From positions 105,065,803 to 105,129,802 of the forward strand of contig NC_070603.1 in assembly GCF_027172205.1 (NCBI RefSeq): 64,000 bases of DNA. Direction: 5' to 3'. The position numbers and the translations under genes are program-made. The notes under the pieces were generated by a model that saw only the letters and a list, made by a program, of their open reading frames with translations, was not told where the DNA came from and did no database searches. The DNA comes from Podarcis raffonei (lineage: Eukaryota > Chordata > Lepidosauria > Squamata > Lacertidae). Below, one piece after another: positions 42,901 through 53,400 of this stretch (position 1 is the first letter of the stretch; each line of letters starts with the position of its first letter).

Positions 42901-45765
42901 TCTCCAGGGAGTCTTCTCTTCTCATGAGGTGGCCAAAGTACTGGAGCCTCAGCTTCACGATCTGTCCTTCCAGTGAGCACTCAGGGCTGATTTCATTAAG
43001 AATGGATGCGTTTGATCTTCTTGCAGTCCATGGGACTCTCAAGAGTCTTCTCCAGCACCATAATTCAAAAGCATCAATTCTTCGGCGATCAGCCTTCTTT
43101 ATGGTCCAGCTCTCACTTCCATACATCACTACTGGGAAAACCATGGCTTTAACTATACGGACCTTTGTTGGCAAGGTGACGTCTCTACTTCTCAAGATGC
43201 TGTCTAGGCCTGTCATTGCCCTTCTCCCAAGAAGCAGGCGTCTTTTAATTTCGTGGCTGCTGTCACCATCTGCAGTGATCATGGAGCCCAAGAAAGTAAA
43301 ATCTCTCACTGCCTCCATTTCTTCCCCTTCTATTTGCCAGGAGGTGATGGGACCAGTGGCCATGATTTTCGTTTTTTTGATGTTGAGCCTCAGACCATAT
43401 TTTGCGCTCTCCTCTTTCACCCTCATTAAAAGGTTCTTTAATTCCTCCTCACTTTCTGCCATCAAGGTTGTGTCATCTGCATATCTGAGGTTGTTGATAT
43501 TTCTTCCGGCAATCTTAATTCCAGCTTGGGATTCATCCAGCCCAGCCTTTCGCATGATGTATTCTGCGTATAAATTAAATAAGCAGGGAGACAAAATACA
43601 GCCTTGTCGTACGCCTTTCCCAATTTTGAACCAATCAGTTGTTCCATATCCAGTTCTAACTGTAGCTTCTTGTCCTACATAGAGATTTCTCAGGAGACAG
43701 ATGAGGTGATCAGGCACTCCCATTTCTTTAAGAACTTGCCATAGTTTGCTGTGGTCGACACAGTCAAAGGCTTTTGCATAGTCAATGAAGCAGAAGTAGA
43801 TGTCTTTCTGGAACTCTCTAGCTTTCTCCATAATCCAGCGCATGTTTGCAATTTGGTCTCTGGTTCCTCTGCCTCTTCTAAATCCAGCTTGCACTTCTGG
43901 GAGTTCTCGATCCACATACTGTTTGAGCCTTCCTTGTAGAATTTTAAGCATAACCTTGCTAGCGTGTGAAATGAGTGCAATTGTGCGGTAGTTGGAGCAT
44001 TCTTTGGCACTGCCCTTCTTTGGGATTGGGATGTAGACTGATCTTCTCCAATCTTCTGGCCACTGCTGAGTTTTCCAAATTTGCTGGCATATTGAGTGTA
44101 GCACCTTAACAGCATCATCTTTTACAATTTTAAATAGTTCAGCTGGAATACCATCACTTCCACTGGCCTTGTTATTTGCAGTGCTTTCTAAGGCCCATTT
44201 GACTTCACTTTCCAGGATGTCTGGCTCAAGGTCAGCAACCACACTACCTGGGGTGTACGAGACATCCATATCTTTCTGGTATAATTCCTCTGTGTATTCT
44301 TGCCACCTCTTCTTGATGTCTTCTGCTTCTGTTAGGTCCTTACCACTTTTGTCCTTTATTATGGTAATCTTTGTACGAAATGTTCCTTTCATATCTCCAA
44401 TTTTCTTGAACAGATCTCTGGTTCTTCCTATTCTGTTGTTTTCCTCTATTTGTTTGCATTGCTCGTTTAAGAAGGCCTTCTTGTCTCTCCTTGCTATTCT
44501 TTGGAAATCTGCATTCAATTTCCTGTATCTTTCACTATCTCCCTCGCATTTTGCTTGCCTTCTCTCCTCCGCTATTTGTAAGGCCTCGTTGGACAGCCAC
44601 TTTGCTTTCTTGCATTTCCTTTTCATTGGGATGGTTTTCGTTGCTGCCTCCTGCTCAGACTAGGCTGAAGTTAATCAGAAATGATCTAAAGCCTGCTCTA
44701 ATCTCTCTCCAGGTGATAAACCTCCGCACCATTAGGCCAATGGATATCGAAGCTATTGAATCCAGTGTCATGAAGACAAATAATCTTGTAACAGTGGAAG
44801 GTGGCTGGCCCCAGTTTGGGGTAGGAGCTGAAATTTGTGCCAGGATTATGGAAGGTATTTGGGATTATCTCTTATCTGACCTTCTTAAAATACGTTGCTA
44901 TTTTCTTGAGAAGCTAGAAATTAGATCAGCAGTGGGGAACCTCTAGTCTTCCAGGTGGGGCTGGACTGCATCACCCATTATCCGTGACCGCTCTTCATGC
45001 TGACGGAGGCTGATGGCAAGTTCGAGGGCCACAGGCTCCCTGTCCCAAGTTTAGGTCCTTGAATTGAATTTGCTCCGATTCTTTGCCCAAAGGACAATTA
45101 TTTAATCTGCTGCAATGCAGGACCATCCCATTTGTAGTAGCAGCCTTCTCTCCCACTTAAAATGTATTCTTAGAGTAGTGGGTCACCCATGAGCCCACGG
45201 CTTTATAAAACCCTACTGTACAAACCCAATGGAGTTTATTGCATTATAGATTGCAGGCAGGCTATTCCACAAACCGCATGGAATAAGCATCTTCTGTTCT
45301 TCTCCCTACAACTTTCAATGTGCCACCTTGCACTGCTTGGAGGGAAAATGAAACAAACCTATGTGATCTTTGAGCTTGCTGCTCCCTTTCCCTGCTGCTG
45401 AAATGCAAGAATAGGTACTTTTTCTTAGGCAGGGACTTGGGTAGGTATTTTTGGGTTCACTGTCTCCTCATAGCCCTTTTTCTAACCTAGAGGCAGTTAT
45501 CAGTGTGGGCTGTAACCTGTATCACCCCAGCCACTGACTGTGCTGCCTGCCCACCACATCTTAGTTTGTACTGACTGAGATTTCTTCAGCTTTTGAGAGA
45601 GGAACCTTTCTGCTTTCAGGTCCTGCTTTCAACCACCTTGACGCACCCGTTGTGCGTGTCACCGGGGCTGACGTTCCCATGCCTTATGCAAAGATCTTGG
45701 AGGAGAACTGCATACCTCAAGTAAAAGACATAATTCTTGCAGTGAAGAAAACGCTAAATATCTAG
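33801..45765 (+). CDS. PDHB: PDHB, pyruvate dehydrogenase E1 beta subunit (whole gene)
   Basis: PDHB pairs with the alpha subunit as a heterotetramer in the mitochondrial matrix and carries out thiamine-diphosphate-dependent decarboxylation of pyruvate, the first step of the pyruvate dehydrogenase complex. Nine exons, all with GT/AG borders and matching phases, give 367 residues (human 359): 33801-33920, 36568-36675, 36772-36834, 36985-37020, 37139-37424, 39818-39928, 41743-41834, 44713-44854, 45620-45765. Residues 1-40 are an arginine-rich mitochondrial presequence ([15 protein letters not shown]), longer than the human one. The transketolase-like pyrimidine-binding domain ([12 protein letters not shown] with the cofactor-activating Glu; AAQHSQ) precedes the C-terminal domain ([16 protein letters not shown] to [15 protein letters not shown]). 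The ATG sits in a YY1-type context. No lesion seen. Confidence 0.97.
34320..34565 (-). mobile_element. L2 LINE 3' end in PDHB intron 1
   Basis: On the minus strand it reads the L2 protein end (AFS-type 'tggaacgccctcccacc') then the tail with gccagatgggcggggtaaaa and AT-rich repeats. Confidence 0.6.
34600..34815 (-). mobile_element. LINE 3' remnant (L2-like)
   Basis: Antisense coding piece [18 protein letters not shown] (about 34810-34757) typical of L2/CR1-clade C-termini, then AT-rich tail. Confidence 0.5.
34818..35170 (-). mobile_element. Squamate tRNA-derived SINE in PDHB intron 1
   Basis: ggtaaaagtaaaggtacccc left end; gcaccacccgcatccc right end; B box on the minus strand near 35100. 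Inserted into the preceding LINE remnant. No clear target duplication. Confidence 0.83.
35180..36560. other. PDHB intron 1, unassigned part
   Basis: Single-copy sequence with an old sauropsid repeat near 35370-35430 and two telomere-like ccctaa units at 36327-36338. No exon features. Confidence 0.4.
36568..36675 (+). CDS. PDHB: PDHB exon 2
   Basis: Residues 41-76, [36 protein letters not shown]. Holds the Glu that activates the thiamine diphosphate aminopyrimidine (GEEV). Acceptor ttaatag, donor aag|gtaaga. Confidence 0.96.
36772..36834 (+). CDS. PDHB: PDHB exon 3
   Basis: Residues 77-97, [21 protein letters not shown]; identical in plan to the human exon. Donor gag|gtatga is slightly weak. 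Confidence 0.95.
36985..37020 (+). CDS. PDHB: PDHB exon 4 (36-nt microexon)
   Basis: Residues 98-109, [12 protein letters not shown]. Acceptor with strong pyrimidine run ccttccccccag; donor atg|gtatgt. Phase 0 at both ends. Confidence 0.95.
37139..37424 (+). CDS. PDHB: PDHB exon 5
   Basis: Residues 110-204 plus one base. [28 protein letters not shown]... [17 protein letters not shown] (active-site region His) ...[21 protein letters not shown]. An in-frame ATG at 37100 upstream lies in the intron and is not a start. Confidence 0.96.
38646..38995 (-). mobile_element. Squamate tRNA-derived SINE in PDHB intron 5
   Basis: Flanked by tacagggggtta (38634-38645) and tacaggaggtta (38996-39007), a 12-bp duplication with one difference. 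Tail aaaggtaaagggacccctga, head gccacccgcgtccc. Confidence 0.88.
39818..39928 (+). CDS. PDHB: PDHB exon 6
   Basis: Residues 205-241 plus one base: [37 protein letters not shown]. Acceptor cctttctag, donor caag|gtaagc. Confidence 0.95.
40650..41352 (+). mobile_element. CR1 LINE 3' fragment in PDHB intron 6
   Basis: Sense orientation, 5'-truncated. Encodes pieces of the CR1 C-terminus ([45 protein letters not shown]...) and ends in attctatg repeats at 41326-41350. Nearly identical to the end of 29113-32925, so it is of the same young subfamily. One stop interrupts the frame at about 41028. Confidence 0.92.
41743..41834 (+). CDS. PDHB: PDHB exon 7
   Basis: Residues 242-272, [31 protein letters not shown]; start of the C-terminal transketolase fold. 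Acceptor tgtgtttcag; donor gag|gtatgt followed by a (GT)n run. Confidence 0.96.
42555..42645 (+). mobile_element. CR1-like LINE 3' tail
   Basis: ggccactgtgagaacagggt, then gctggactagatgggctttt, the sense form of the tail seen antisense at 28935-29112. Confidence 0.5.
42702..44650 (-). mobile_element. BovB (RTE) LINE with intact RT frame in PDHB intron 7
   Basis: A 5'-truncated BovB of 1.95 kb. The 3' end on the minus strand is ...gactaaacgactaaacaaca. A perfect 11-bp duplication, ctgctcagact, flanks it at 42691-42701 and 44651-44661. The endonuclease part (the first third of the full-length element) is absent. BovB is famous for horizontal transfer among squamates, ticks and ruminants. The right end lies 51 bp before the PDHB exon 8 acceptor. 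Confidence 0.95.
42713..44626 (-). CDS. BovB reverse transcriptase frame, 637 codons, open
   Basis: The frame runs from [16 protein letters not shown] to [12 protein letters not shown] and a stop without interruption. RT motifs in order: [77 protein letters not shown] (YADD catalytic pair intact), LGSMITADG; then the RTE C-terminal tail [30 protein letters not shown]. The ATG is simply the first in the truncated copy, because the native ORF begins further upstream with the endonuclease. It probably cannot retrotranspose by itself. Confidence 0.93.
   Translation of the reverse strand: MKRKCKKAKWLSNEALQIAEERRQAKCEGDSERYRKLNADFQRIARRDKKAFLNEQCKQIEENNRIGRTRDLFKKIGDMKGTFRTKITIIKDKSGKDLTEAEDIKKRWQEYTEELYQKDMDVSYTPGSVVADLEPDILESEVKWALESTANNKASGSDGIPAELFKIVKDDAVKVLHSICQQIWKTQQWPEDWRRSVYIPIPKKGSAKECSNYRTIALISHASKVMLKILQGRLKQYVDRELPEVQAGFRRGRGTRDQIANMRWIMEKAREFQKDIYFCFIDYAKAFDCVDHSKLWQVLKEMGVPDHLICLLRNLYVGQEATVRTGYGTTDWFKIGKGVRQGCILSPCLFNLYAEYIMRKAGLDESQAGIKIAGRNINNLRYADDTTLMAESEEELKNLLMRVKEESAKYGLRLNIKKTKIMATGPITSWQIEGEEMEAVRDFTFLGSMITADGDSSHEIKRRLLLGRRAMTGLDSILRSRDVTLPTKVRIVKAMVFPVVMYGSESWTIKKADRRRIDAFELWCWRRLLRVPWTARRSNASILNEISPECSLEGQIVKLRLQYFGHLMRREDSLEKTLMLGKMEGTRRRGRQRMRWLDSVLEATNMSLTKLREVVEDRGAWRALVHGVTKSRTRLND
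44713..44854 (+). CDS. PDHB: PDHB exon 8
   Basis: Residues 273-319 plus one base: [47 protein letters not shown]. Acceptor atctctctccag. Branch-point candidates lie at about 44669-44700, between the BovB duplication and the exon. Confidence 0.96.
44860..45610. other. PDHB intron 8
   Basis: Mostly single-copy. A degenerate hAT palindrome of the 'ggggaacctctag...ccaggtgggg' kind lies at about 44930-45045. No other feature. Confidence 0.4.
45620..45765 (+). CDS. PDHB: PDHB exon 9 (terminal coding)
   Basis: Residues 320-367: [48 protein letters not shown], then TAG. Very close to human. Confidence 0.96.
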
Positions 45766-46142
45766 TTCTGTGTATATGCTGTATGTGGATGTTGTTCTTC
45801 TGGAGTTAAAAAAAAAGAAGTTTGTGGAATGTATATTGCAAGCGATTGTATACATAGCTGGCCTTGTATAGGATATAGGCCTCTGGCAAAGGAAGAGCAA
45901 TAACTACGTTGTCTGTTGCAAGGCATGTACTCCCTTCCCAAGGGAGATGCAGATGGCCTAAAATTGTAATAATTGTAATGCTCTAAAGAACTCTCGTTGC
46001 AAGATGAAGTGTTCTGTTTATCATTGTACATGGTGATCAGGCTTGCTCTGATTAGCAGCTCTAGTGTCCGAGGAACAGTCTCTTGCTGCTCCTGCTCGTT
46101 TTGTAACCTACAAGGCTTGGAAATAAAAGTACATTAACAAAA
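45766..46142 (+). other. PDHB: PDHB 3' untranslated region
   Basis: Single-copy sequence from the stop to just past an AATAAA at 46122-46127; about 375 nt. Confidence 0.75.
46122..46127 (+). terminator. PDHB: PDHB poly(A) signal
   Basis: AATAAA, 357 nt after the stop, with a GT-rich stretch (tttctggtgtgaaat) about 35 nt downstream. Confidence 0.75.
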
Positions 46143-46397
46143 ATGGGAGAGGAAAGTATCTTTCTGGTGTGAAATAGCCCAAAATGGAAGCAGCCTGTGA
46201 GGAAACATTTGATACAGGATAATTTCAGAAATTAGTGCATATTAATGTAAGGCTGAAGGTGCTGCAAAGAATCTTTGCCAAAACCACATAGATAAATGGA
46301 ATTTTAAAGCTTCAAGACATTCACATTTTTCACCACAGAGGTGGCAATTAACATTAAAGTGTGTTCCCCTCCCAGCATTATTGAAATTCCATTAACA

Positions 46398-46403
46398 TTT
46401 ATT
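46398..46403 (-). terminator. PXK: Candidate PXK poly(A) signal
   Basis: AATAAA on the minus strand, about 0.87 kb after the PXK stop. It faces the PDHB poly(A) signal 0.27 kb away. Confidence 0.5.
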
Positions 46404-47269
46404 TTAATAAAAATATGACTGAATAATATAATAGGTTACATGAAATCTTATACACAATGACACTCTGCATAGTAACAAACACTGGTGTATACTCGACTTT
46501 AAAAATCTAGCGATAATCCTTTAAAGTGCAATTTAAGAGTTTGAGCAAATCAAGAAGGGCATCTTTTCACTAACATTAAATTATGGAGCTCTTTTGTTAA
46601 CACCCACTTCAACAACACATCTCACATTGCTGTAGATTTTGGTTTGATGGAAACGCCCTGCAACTCCCAATTTAAGCGTAACACAAGCTCATTACAAAAC
46701 TTACTTGCTTGAATTACTCCTCTTTTAAAGCAGAGCCATCTTAGGTTAACAGGCCTTTCAATAGTATTAAGAGTAATGCTCAGGACTTTACAGAGCAGAG
46801 AAGAAAGGGAGACCAAGCCTTAAATCTCTCACCAGTGTTAACTTTCAGACTGAGTGAATGTTTAGCATAATTAAAGCTAATTCAATGCATCAAATCTTGA
46901 TGTACCGGGTTTTAAACCTTCAGAAGCAGGTCTCAGAAAATGAACTGCTGTTGTCGAGCTATTTTTATTCTATTAGAAGGAATACAACATTGCCAAAAAC
47001 AAGATCCCACCCCCCCCTAAAAGAAGGAGGGTTCCTTTAAACCAGAATCGACACTTCACCCTCCAAAAACGGCAAAGCAATTTGACACGGTACTGCTACT
47101 CAGTTAAGAGATTGTGCTAAGGGAGGGGGGGAGGGGGGGGAGCTTGAAATGGCTCTAAACAAGCAGCTGTAAAACAAGACGCCACCAGGCAGTGGCTATA
47201 TCAAATAGTTATTTAAGATTTGTTCCTAGAACACAAGGAATACCCCAAGCTGGGTCAGTATGAACAGTT
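46404..47269 (-). other. PXK: Probable PXK 3' untranslated region
   Basis: Single-copy, AT-rich with G-runs at 47120-47140; no transposon ends. The boundary depends on the poly(A) signal at 46398-46403. Confidence 0.5.
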
Positions 47270-47475
47270 TCAGCTGATTCTAGGAGCACTGTAGTCACAG
47301 GTTTCTGTTTTCTTCAGACCTCCTTTCTGGAAATTCTGAATTGAGCTGAGTAAGGCGCCCCGGCTTGTGCTGTTGACAGGCCGCAGGTCAGGCTGCGTTG
47401 CCACATCCAAATTAGGAGGAGGAGGGGGAGCTGCTGGCGGCGGCGGCGGCGAAGGAATTGTCGAGGCGCCTGCTG
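47270..47475 (-). CDS. PXK: PXK terminal coding exon (proline runs, WH2)
   Basis: Starts after acceptor atatcttcccag and reads AAGASTIPSPPPPPAAPPPPP ... SRGALLSSIQNFQKGGLKKTETCDYSAPRIS, stop TGA. The WH2 motif is an actin-monomer-binding element. Confidence 0.93.
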
Positions 47476-50400
47476 CTGGGAAGATATTAGACGGAACACA
47501 GTCAGAAACCGAAACCCATGAAAGCAAGATACTGCTGGATAAAATGACACATCTGCGAAAACTGCCCAATGTACAAAAGAAAAGAGTACGGTAGGAAAGC
47601 ATGCAAAAAAAAAAGCCAAGATGATTTCAGGTTAAAAAATAATAATTAAAAAATGGACAAGAATACAGGCATACAGGAGAAGGATGAGAATAGATTCAAA
47701 GGGCAGGCAGGAGAAGTAAGTCACACTAAGATGTTTTATGGTCCTTGCAATGCATGGTCATGTGGACAATCAAACTGGAGCAGGAAATAATTATCATTCC
47801 AGGGCTGGGCTGTAGACCAGTGATATATTGCCTACGTCCCGTAGCTTGTGGGATGCAGCCAAACAGCATTGGCTCAGCTTGTACAAGCAAGATATTGGCC
47901 TTCCAAACGTTATTTCTAGACGCTAAGTAGAGAAGCATTGCAAGGAACATCTGCCTCAAACTGACTACCACCTAACTCAGTAACACGCTCCATCTTTGAA
48001 TTTACATGAATGCTGAGTGAAAGCTGGTGCCTGCTTCTCATGCGCAGCTAAGGCAAGGACCACTGTTGTGAGTCTTGCTTAGATAGGCGCAGGGTCCTTA
48101 TGTGCATTGCACACAATGGCATTTTGGTTCACGGTGCAAAATAAGAACAGGCATTCCTCTCTACGTTATACATTATCCCTGACAAGCACAGCAGTAACAA
48201 CTTCAGGATTAGCTCTTCCAGGATACGAACAGAGTGCCGTAACAGAGCTAAGAGGCTGCCATAGCTATAATTCTCTCTTTGGAAAATGGGGTAGAAGTAA
48301 CTGCAGCTGATAGCCAGAAGAGTAATTCCTTTTTTGGTTTTAATCTACACCGACGATACACCCACCCACCTCTGAAAATATACCTTGGGTATAGGCACCA
48401 GGCCAGCATATCTAGAAATGCAGAACAGCACCCTGGAAAGAGCACAATTAAAAACAACAAAATGTTCTTATTTTATAGGTGCCTGCACTAGTACCTACCC
48501 AGGACTTCACTGTTATCACTGGCTTAAAAGACAAAAGTCACTGTATCCTCTTAGTAGCTTGGTACTATGGAGAAAACCCACACAGGAGGGGTGAGGACCC
48601 CGTGGCCCTCCAGATGTGGTTGGACTACAGTTATCCCTGAGCATTGGCCACGCTGGCTGGGCCGATAGGGACTTGGGAGCCCAACTTCTGGAAGGCCACG
48701 GGTTTCCCACCACTGCCATATAAGGGTTGAATGGCAAAAGAATTCACATGGGGCTGCTCTCCAGCATTTGTGCCCCAACCCACTGCTGAAGTCAAAGAGA
48801 AGATCGCACGTGGAAGACTTTTGAGTTTGCTTGATACTAAGCGTTTTCAGGAATTCCTACAGAAGGTAGACAAGGTTCTCCTCCTAGCAATCACACATTT
48901 GTTGGATTGCTCTTATCTTCTCCATGTATGTAATAAAATGATTTATCAAATACAGTCATACCTCGGGTTACAGATGCTTCAGGTTGCATTTTTTCGGGTT
49001 ACGGACCGCCGAAACCCAGAAGTACTGCAACGGGTTACTTCCGGGTTTCGGCGGTCGCGCATGCGCAGAAGCACCAAATTGCAACCCGCGTGTGTGCAGA
49101 CGTGGGTTGCGAACGTGCATCCCACACGGATCACGTTCGCAACCCGAGCGTCCACTGTATTATGATTGTCAGAATAAAAGATGTTTGAAAAGCCAGATTT
49201 TTTATGGATATGGGAAACTAAAGGTAACCAAGGTAAAGGTAAAGGGATCCCTGACCATTAGGTCCAGTCGTGACCGACTCTGGGGTTGCGGCGTTCATCT
49301 CGCTTTATTGGCCGAGGGAGCTGGTGTACAGCTTCCGGATCATGTGGCCAGCATGACTAAGCCGCTTCTGGCGAACCAGAGCAGCACATGGAAACGCCAT
49401 TTACCTTCCCACCGGAGCAGTACCTACTTATCTACTTACACTTTGACGTGCTTTCGAACTGCTAGGTTGACAGGAGCAGGGACCGAGCAACGGGAGCTCA
49501 CCCCGTCGCGGGGATTCGAACCACCGACCTTCTGATCGGCAAGTCCTAGGCTCTGTGGTTTAACCCACAGCGCCACCCGCGTCCCGGACCAAACTAGACT
49601 ACAGGTAAACAGAACATCCTGGCAGCTAAAGTCCTTTCCCACAGAGCAGGTAACCCTTAGGCAAGTGCAGAGGGCGTCAGTGAAAAGGCTTTAGCAGGTT
49701 AGAGGTAGCCTGCAAGCCAAGATCAACTTTCCACACCCAATGCAGCTGCTGGCAACGTTGTACAACACCCTGTGTACATTTGGACCAAATCCTGCCTAAA
49801 ATGTTGGCAGAGCTGCTGCTTATGACAGCAGGCATGGAGAAGCAGCACTGTATTAAGGTGCAATCGCTTTTTCATCCTCTTGCTCCTTTCAGGAGACAAA
49901 AGCCAGCCTGACAGTCCCAATCTCACAGCACATCAGCTTAAAACCAGAGAAGCCACATGTAGCCACCATCTTTGACATGCTAATGGCAGCGAGGGATGTG
50001 GTTTCAAATTCTTCATAGAGAAATCCCTTTGAAAAACTTTCTCCAGCAACAATATTTCTAAATGCTTTGATTCAGTTGATAATCAGTTTAATGCTTTGGG
50101 GGGTGGGAGGGAACAAGCTGAGAGAGAACCGAAGAAGGCTGCAGGAAAGAAAATGTACAGTATGGCGAAAAATGCATGATGGGGTGACAAAGGAAGAACA
50201 TGGGGAGAAACAGCAGCATGCTACCAGCTGAGGACGATCAAGCAGCAAATACATATTGAGTTTATTTTAAAAAAAATAACCAGCATCCTAAACAAGCACA
50301 TACAGGTTTGTCTTTCAACCATCCCAGAGACATCTAAACACAGCAGGTTGCGAAGACGAGTAGCATTCAACCAAACAACCAAGTGAAAGAAGGAGGTATA

Positions 50401-53400
50401 AAAAGCTAGATGCATATAGGTAAAAATGCACCGACCATAAGAACCAACTGAGAATGCAAAATTAGTTGCAGGATGCTAGGAACAAAAGATCGAAAGCAAA
50501 AGGATGCCAAGGCGCATTGCTTGCAATTACAGTGACAGATGAAAATGCCAACAGTCCAATGAAAGGCAGCTTTCTACACTTAGGAATTCACAAAGTCCCA
50601 CCCTCAGTTACTAGAAATAGTACTTGGACTTTTACACTGGGTACTTATGTTGCTTCACTGAACATAATTTTGGGGGGAAAATCCAGTTAGAGACTCTCTG
50701 GCCTCGATTTGTCTTTTCAGATAGCAAATAGGGGATGGAGCGGGGTGATCCAAACATTCTTCTTCCAGCTTGCGGGTCTGTTAGAATTAAATACTCCTAA
50801 TTCTCCTTGCTGACTTTACTCCCGACTTCTGTTTCACTAGGGAATGCTAAGTGGGGTCTTGCTGCACCAGTGTCAAAAGCGCCCATAATACCCATTTAAG
50901 AAGGTGCAAAGACCACTCTCTCCCCACTCTCTCTTAAAAGCATATACACCCAACTTCTATAGCAGAAATGATTTCCTCCATGTGGAGGAATTACATTACT
51001 CAGGCAATACAAACCATAACTCATAAAAATCTCCACTTGAATTCCTAGAATTTCCTCCTTTGTTCTTTTACACACTACTCATATGAGCAGACTAATTGCT
51101 CAATCTGTTAAATCTGCCAATATTGCCACTTGCTGTTCCTCCTTTTTTTAATTAAGCAGTATTTCACTTGGAAGAGTATGTTGATTGGCAAAAGCAAAGG
51201 AATCGTAATACTGGCTAGGAGGTCTGGTACGTTCAGCAGAATTTCTGTTCCACTAAACTCCCTAAAATCAAGAATTTGCCCAAACACACCATTACGATTT
51301 AACAAAACAACTATTCGATGAAACGGCAATCTTCAGCCAATTCAGCCCACATCTATTAACTAAAGCAGGCATCCCCAAATTTGGCCCTCCAAATGTTTTG
51401 GGACTACAACTCCTATCATCCCTAGCTAACAGGACCAGTGGTCAGGGGTGATGGGAATTGTAGTCTCAAAACATCTGGAGGACCGAGTTTGGCGATGCCT
51501 GAACTAAAGCCTTAACGGCTTATTAAAATTTGCCCCGTTATAAATATAGGACTAAAATGGAAGGGCAAACTAGCCACACTCCCTAGCATCAAAGAGGATG
51601 ATAAAAGAACCTAATGATGTTCTTTATCTTTCTAGTTTGCATCCAATAATTTGCAGATTCCCTCCCCTCATTCCAGCATGAAAGATTACCACATTTACGC
51701 GAATCTAATGCACCATCAAATCTAACCCACACTTCAATTTTCAAAACCTTGAAACCAATAAAGTATTTGCTGGCGAATGTAAATGCACCATCAAATCTAA
51801 TGCACACCCTGATTTCCGTGACATAACTTGGCCAAAAAAAGATGTGCATGACATTCGAGTAAATACATTAATTACAGCCAACTGACGCCAACAGCACCTA
51901 GCTAAAAGACCAAGGCTACTGTGTCTTTTTCCATCTATACCATCAATAAAGCCAGCTCGGTTCAAACCTGTTCACGCTTAAGCTATTTTAGCTCTAGAGA
52001 AATATCTGTGTGTAACATCTCCCACCACCGCATTCCGGGCAGGGTTGGGGTTGGGAAGAACAAGACAGGTGGGTAGGAAAGGATCTCTACTAGTGGAATA
52101 TCACCACTCCTGCCCTTGCCAACAAATCATGCGCTGTTATGGAAGACAGCGAGGAAATCTCTGGTCTGCAGATGTTGCTAGCCTCAGCCAGCTTGGCCAA
52201 TGGAAAGGGATGGTGGGAACTGTTGTTCAGCAATTTCTGTAGGACCAGATTCCCCATCCTTGTGCTATAGAATATCCCCACAGCACTAAAGGGCTGCTCA
52301 GCCCTTTAGGGTCAGCTCGCTGGCTGCAAAAACATGAGCAGCCCACTCTCACGTGACATAATTCATGCTACCATTGAAGGGCAACTGATTAGTGCCTACA
52401 ATCTCTCCTGGAACTGTAGATAGTGATCCAAGGTCAACTAGCAAGTCTCATGGCTGAGAGGTGATTTGAACTTGGCCAAGGCATTCCACCTGCCTACTTG
52501 ACTACATCGGCTCACAAATTTATTTCAATCTAGGTAACACTTTTACCATCATGGGGATAATTGGGGGGGGGTGTTCTGCTAGCACCAAAATATACTGGAC
52601 TGCCTCTTGCAATTCACCGACTCTTGTGTTTGTCATTTTTGTGTGTGTGGGGGGGTGTCCTTCAGGGGCCAGTTCTTATTTTCCTTCATGCCTCCTTCCC
52701 TTTCAGTTCCTTGAGTGTCCCCCTGTATTACATATTTCAAAAGGCTGCAAAGGAAAATATTCTTTTCTTAACTGCTGACAGCAAAGAGTACCTCTTTGCC
52801 CTTTCACCAATGTCTTCGTAGAGACATCGATACTGTGGTTTCGACATTAAAAAGAAAAAAATGTTTAAAAAGCAATCATCCAGCTAAAAGCTGAAGAGAG
52901 ATGGCAAAGCGTGTTTCGGTTTGTTTTTAACGCACAGTTCACCACAATAACTTCTGAATAATGCTTTCCATTTTGGGTAAACATCTTTAAACATCAACAT
53001 CAGATTACTTTACCAAGAATTCACGTTCAAAATGGTGCATGCTCTATTGAAGACAGCGGAAAGGAAAGAGAGAGAGAGAGAAAGAAAAGAGACAGGAAAA
53101 AGAGCACAAACAGTCAGTATTCTGATGTTAAGAGGGCTATTCAACAACAATAAGGAGATACAGACATCGGTTATTAAATACAGTTATGAACACAATGGTT
53201 AGACAAACTGGCCTGCTGACATGTTTTTCTATGGCTTTAAACTGGGGTTCCCAAACTGTGGTCCATGGACCACCGGTGCTGTCTGCAAGCTTCATTTAGG
53301 TGGTTCGCGGCCTGTCTGTGAAGAGTGACAGCAGTAGAAGCAGCGGTGAACCTCTGTCACTCTTACAACGCAGTGATCAACCCAGAGGGTGAGTTAGGTG

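Noticed and set aside
42741-43682. 313-codon plus-strand frame
   Set aside because: Antisense shadow of the BovB reverse transcriptase frame.
7595-49585. tRNA-like A and B boxes at seven places
   Set aside because: They belong to 350-bp SINEs with tails and target duplications, not to tRNA genes; no cloverleaf was found.
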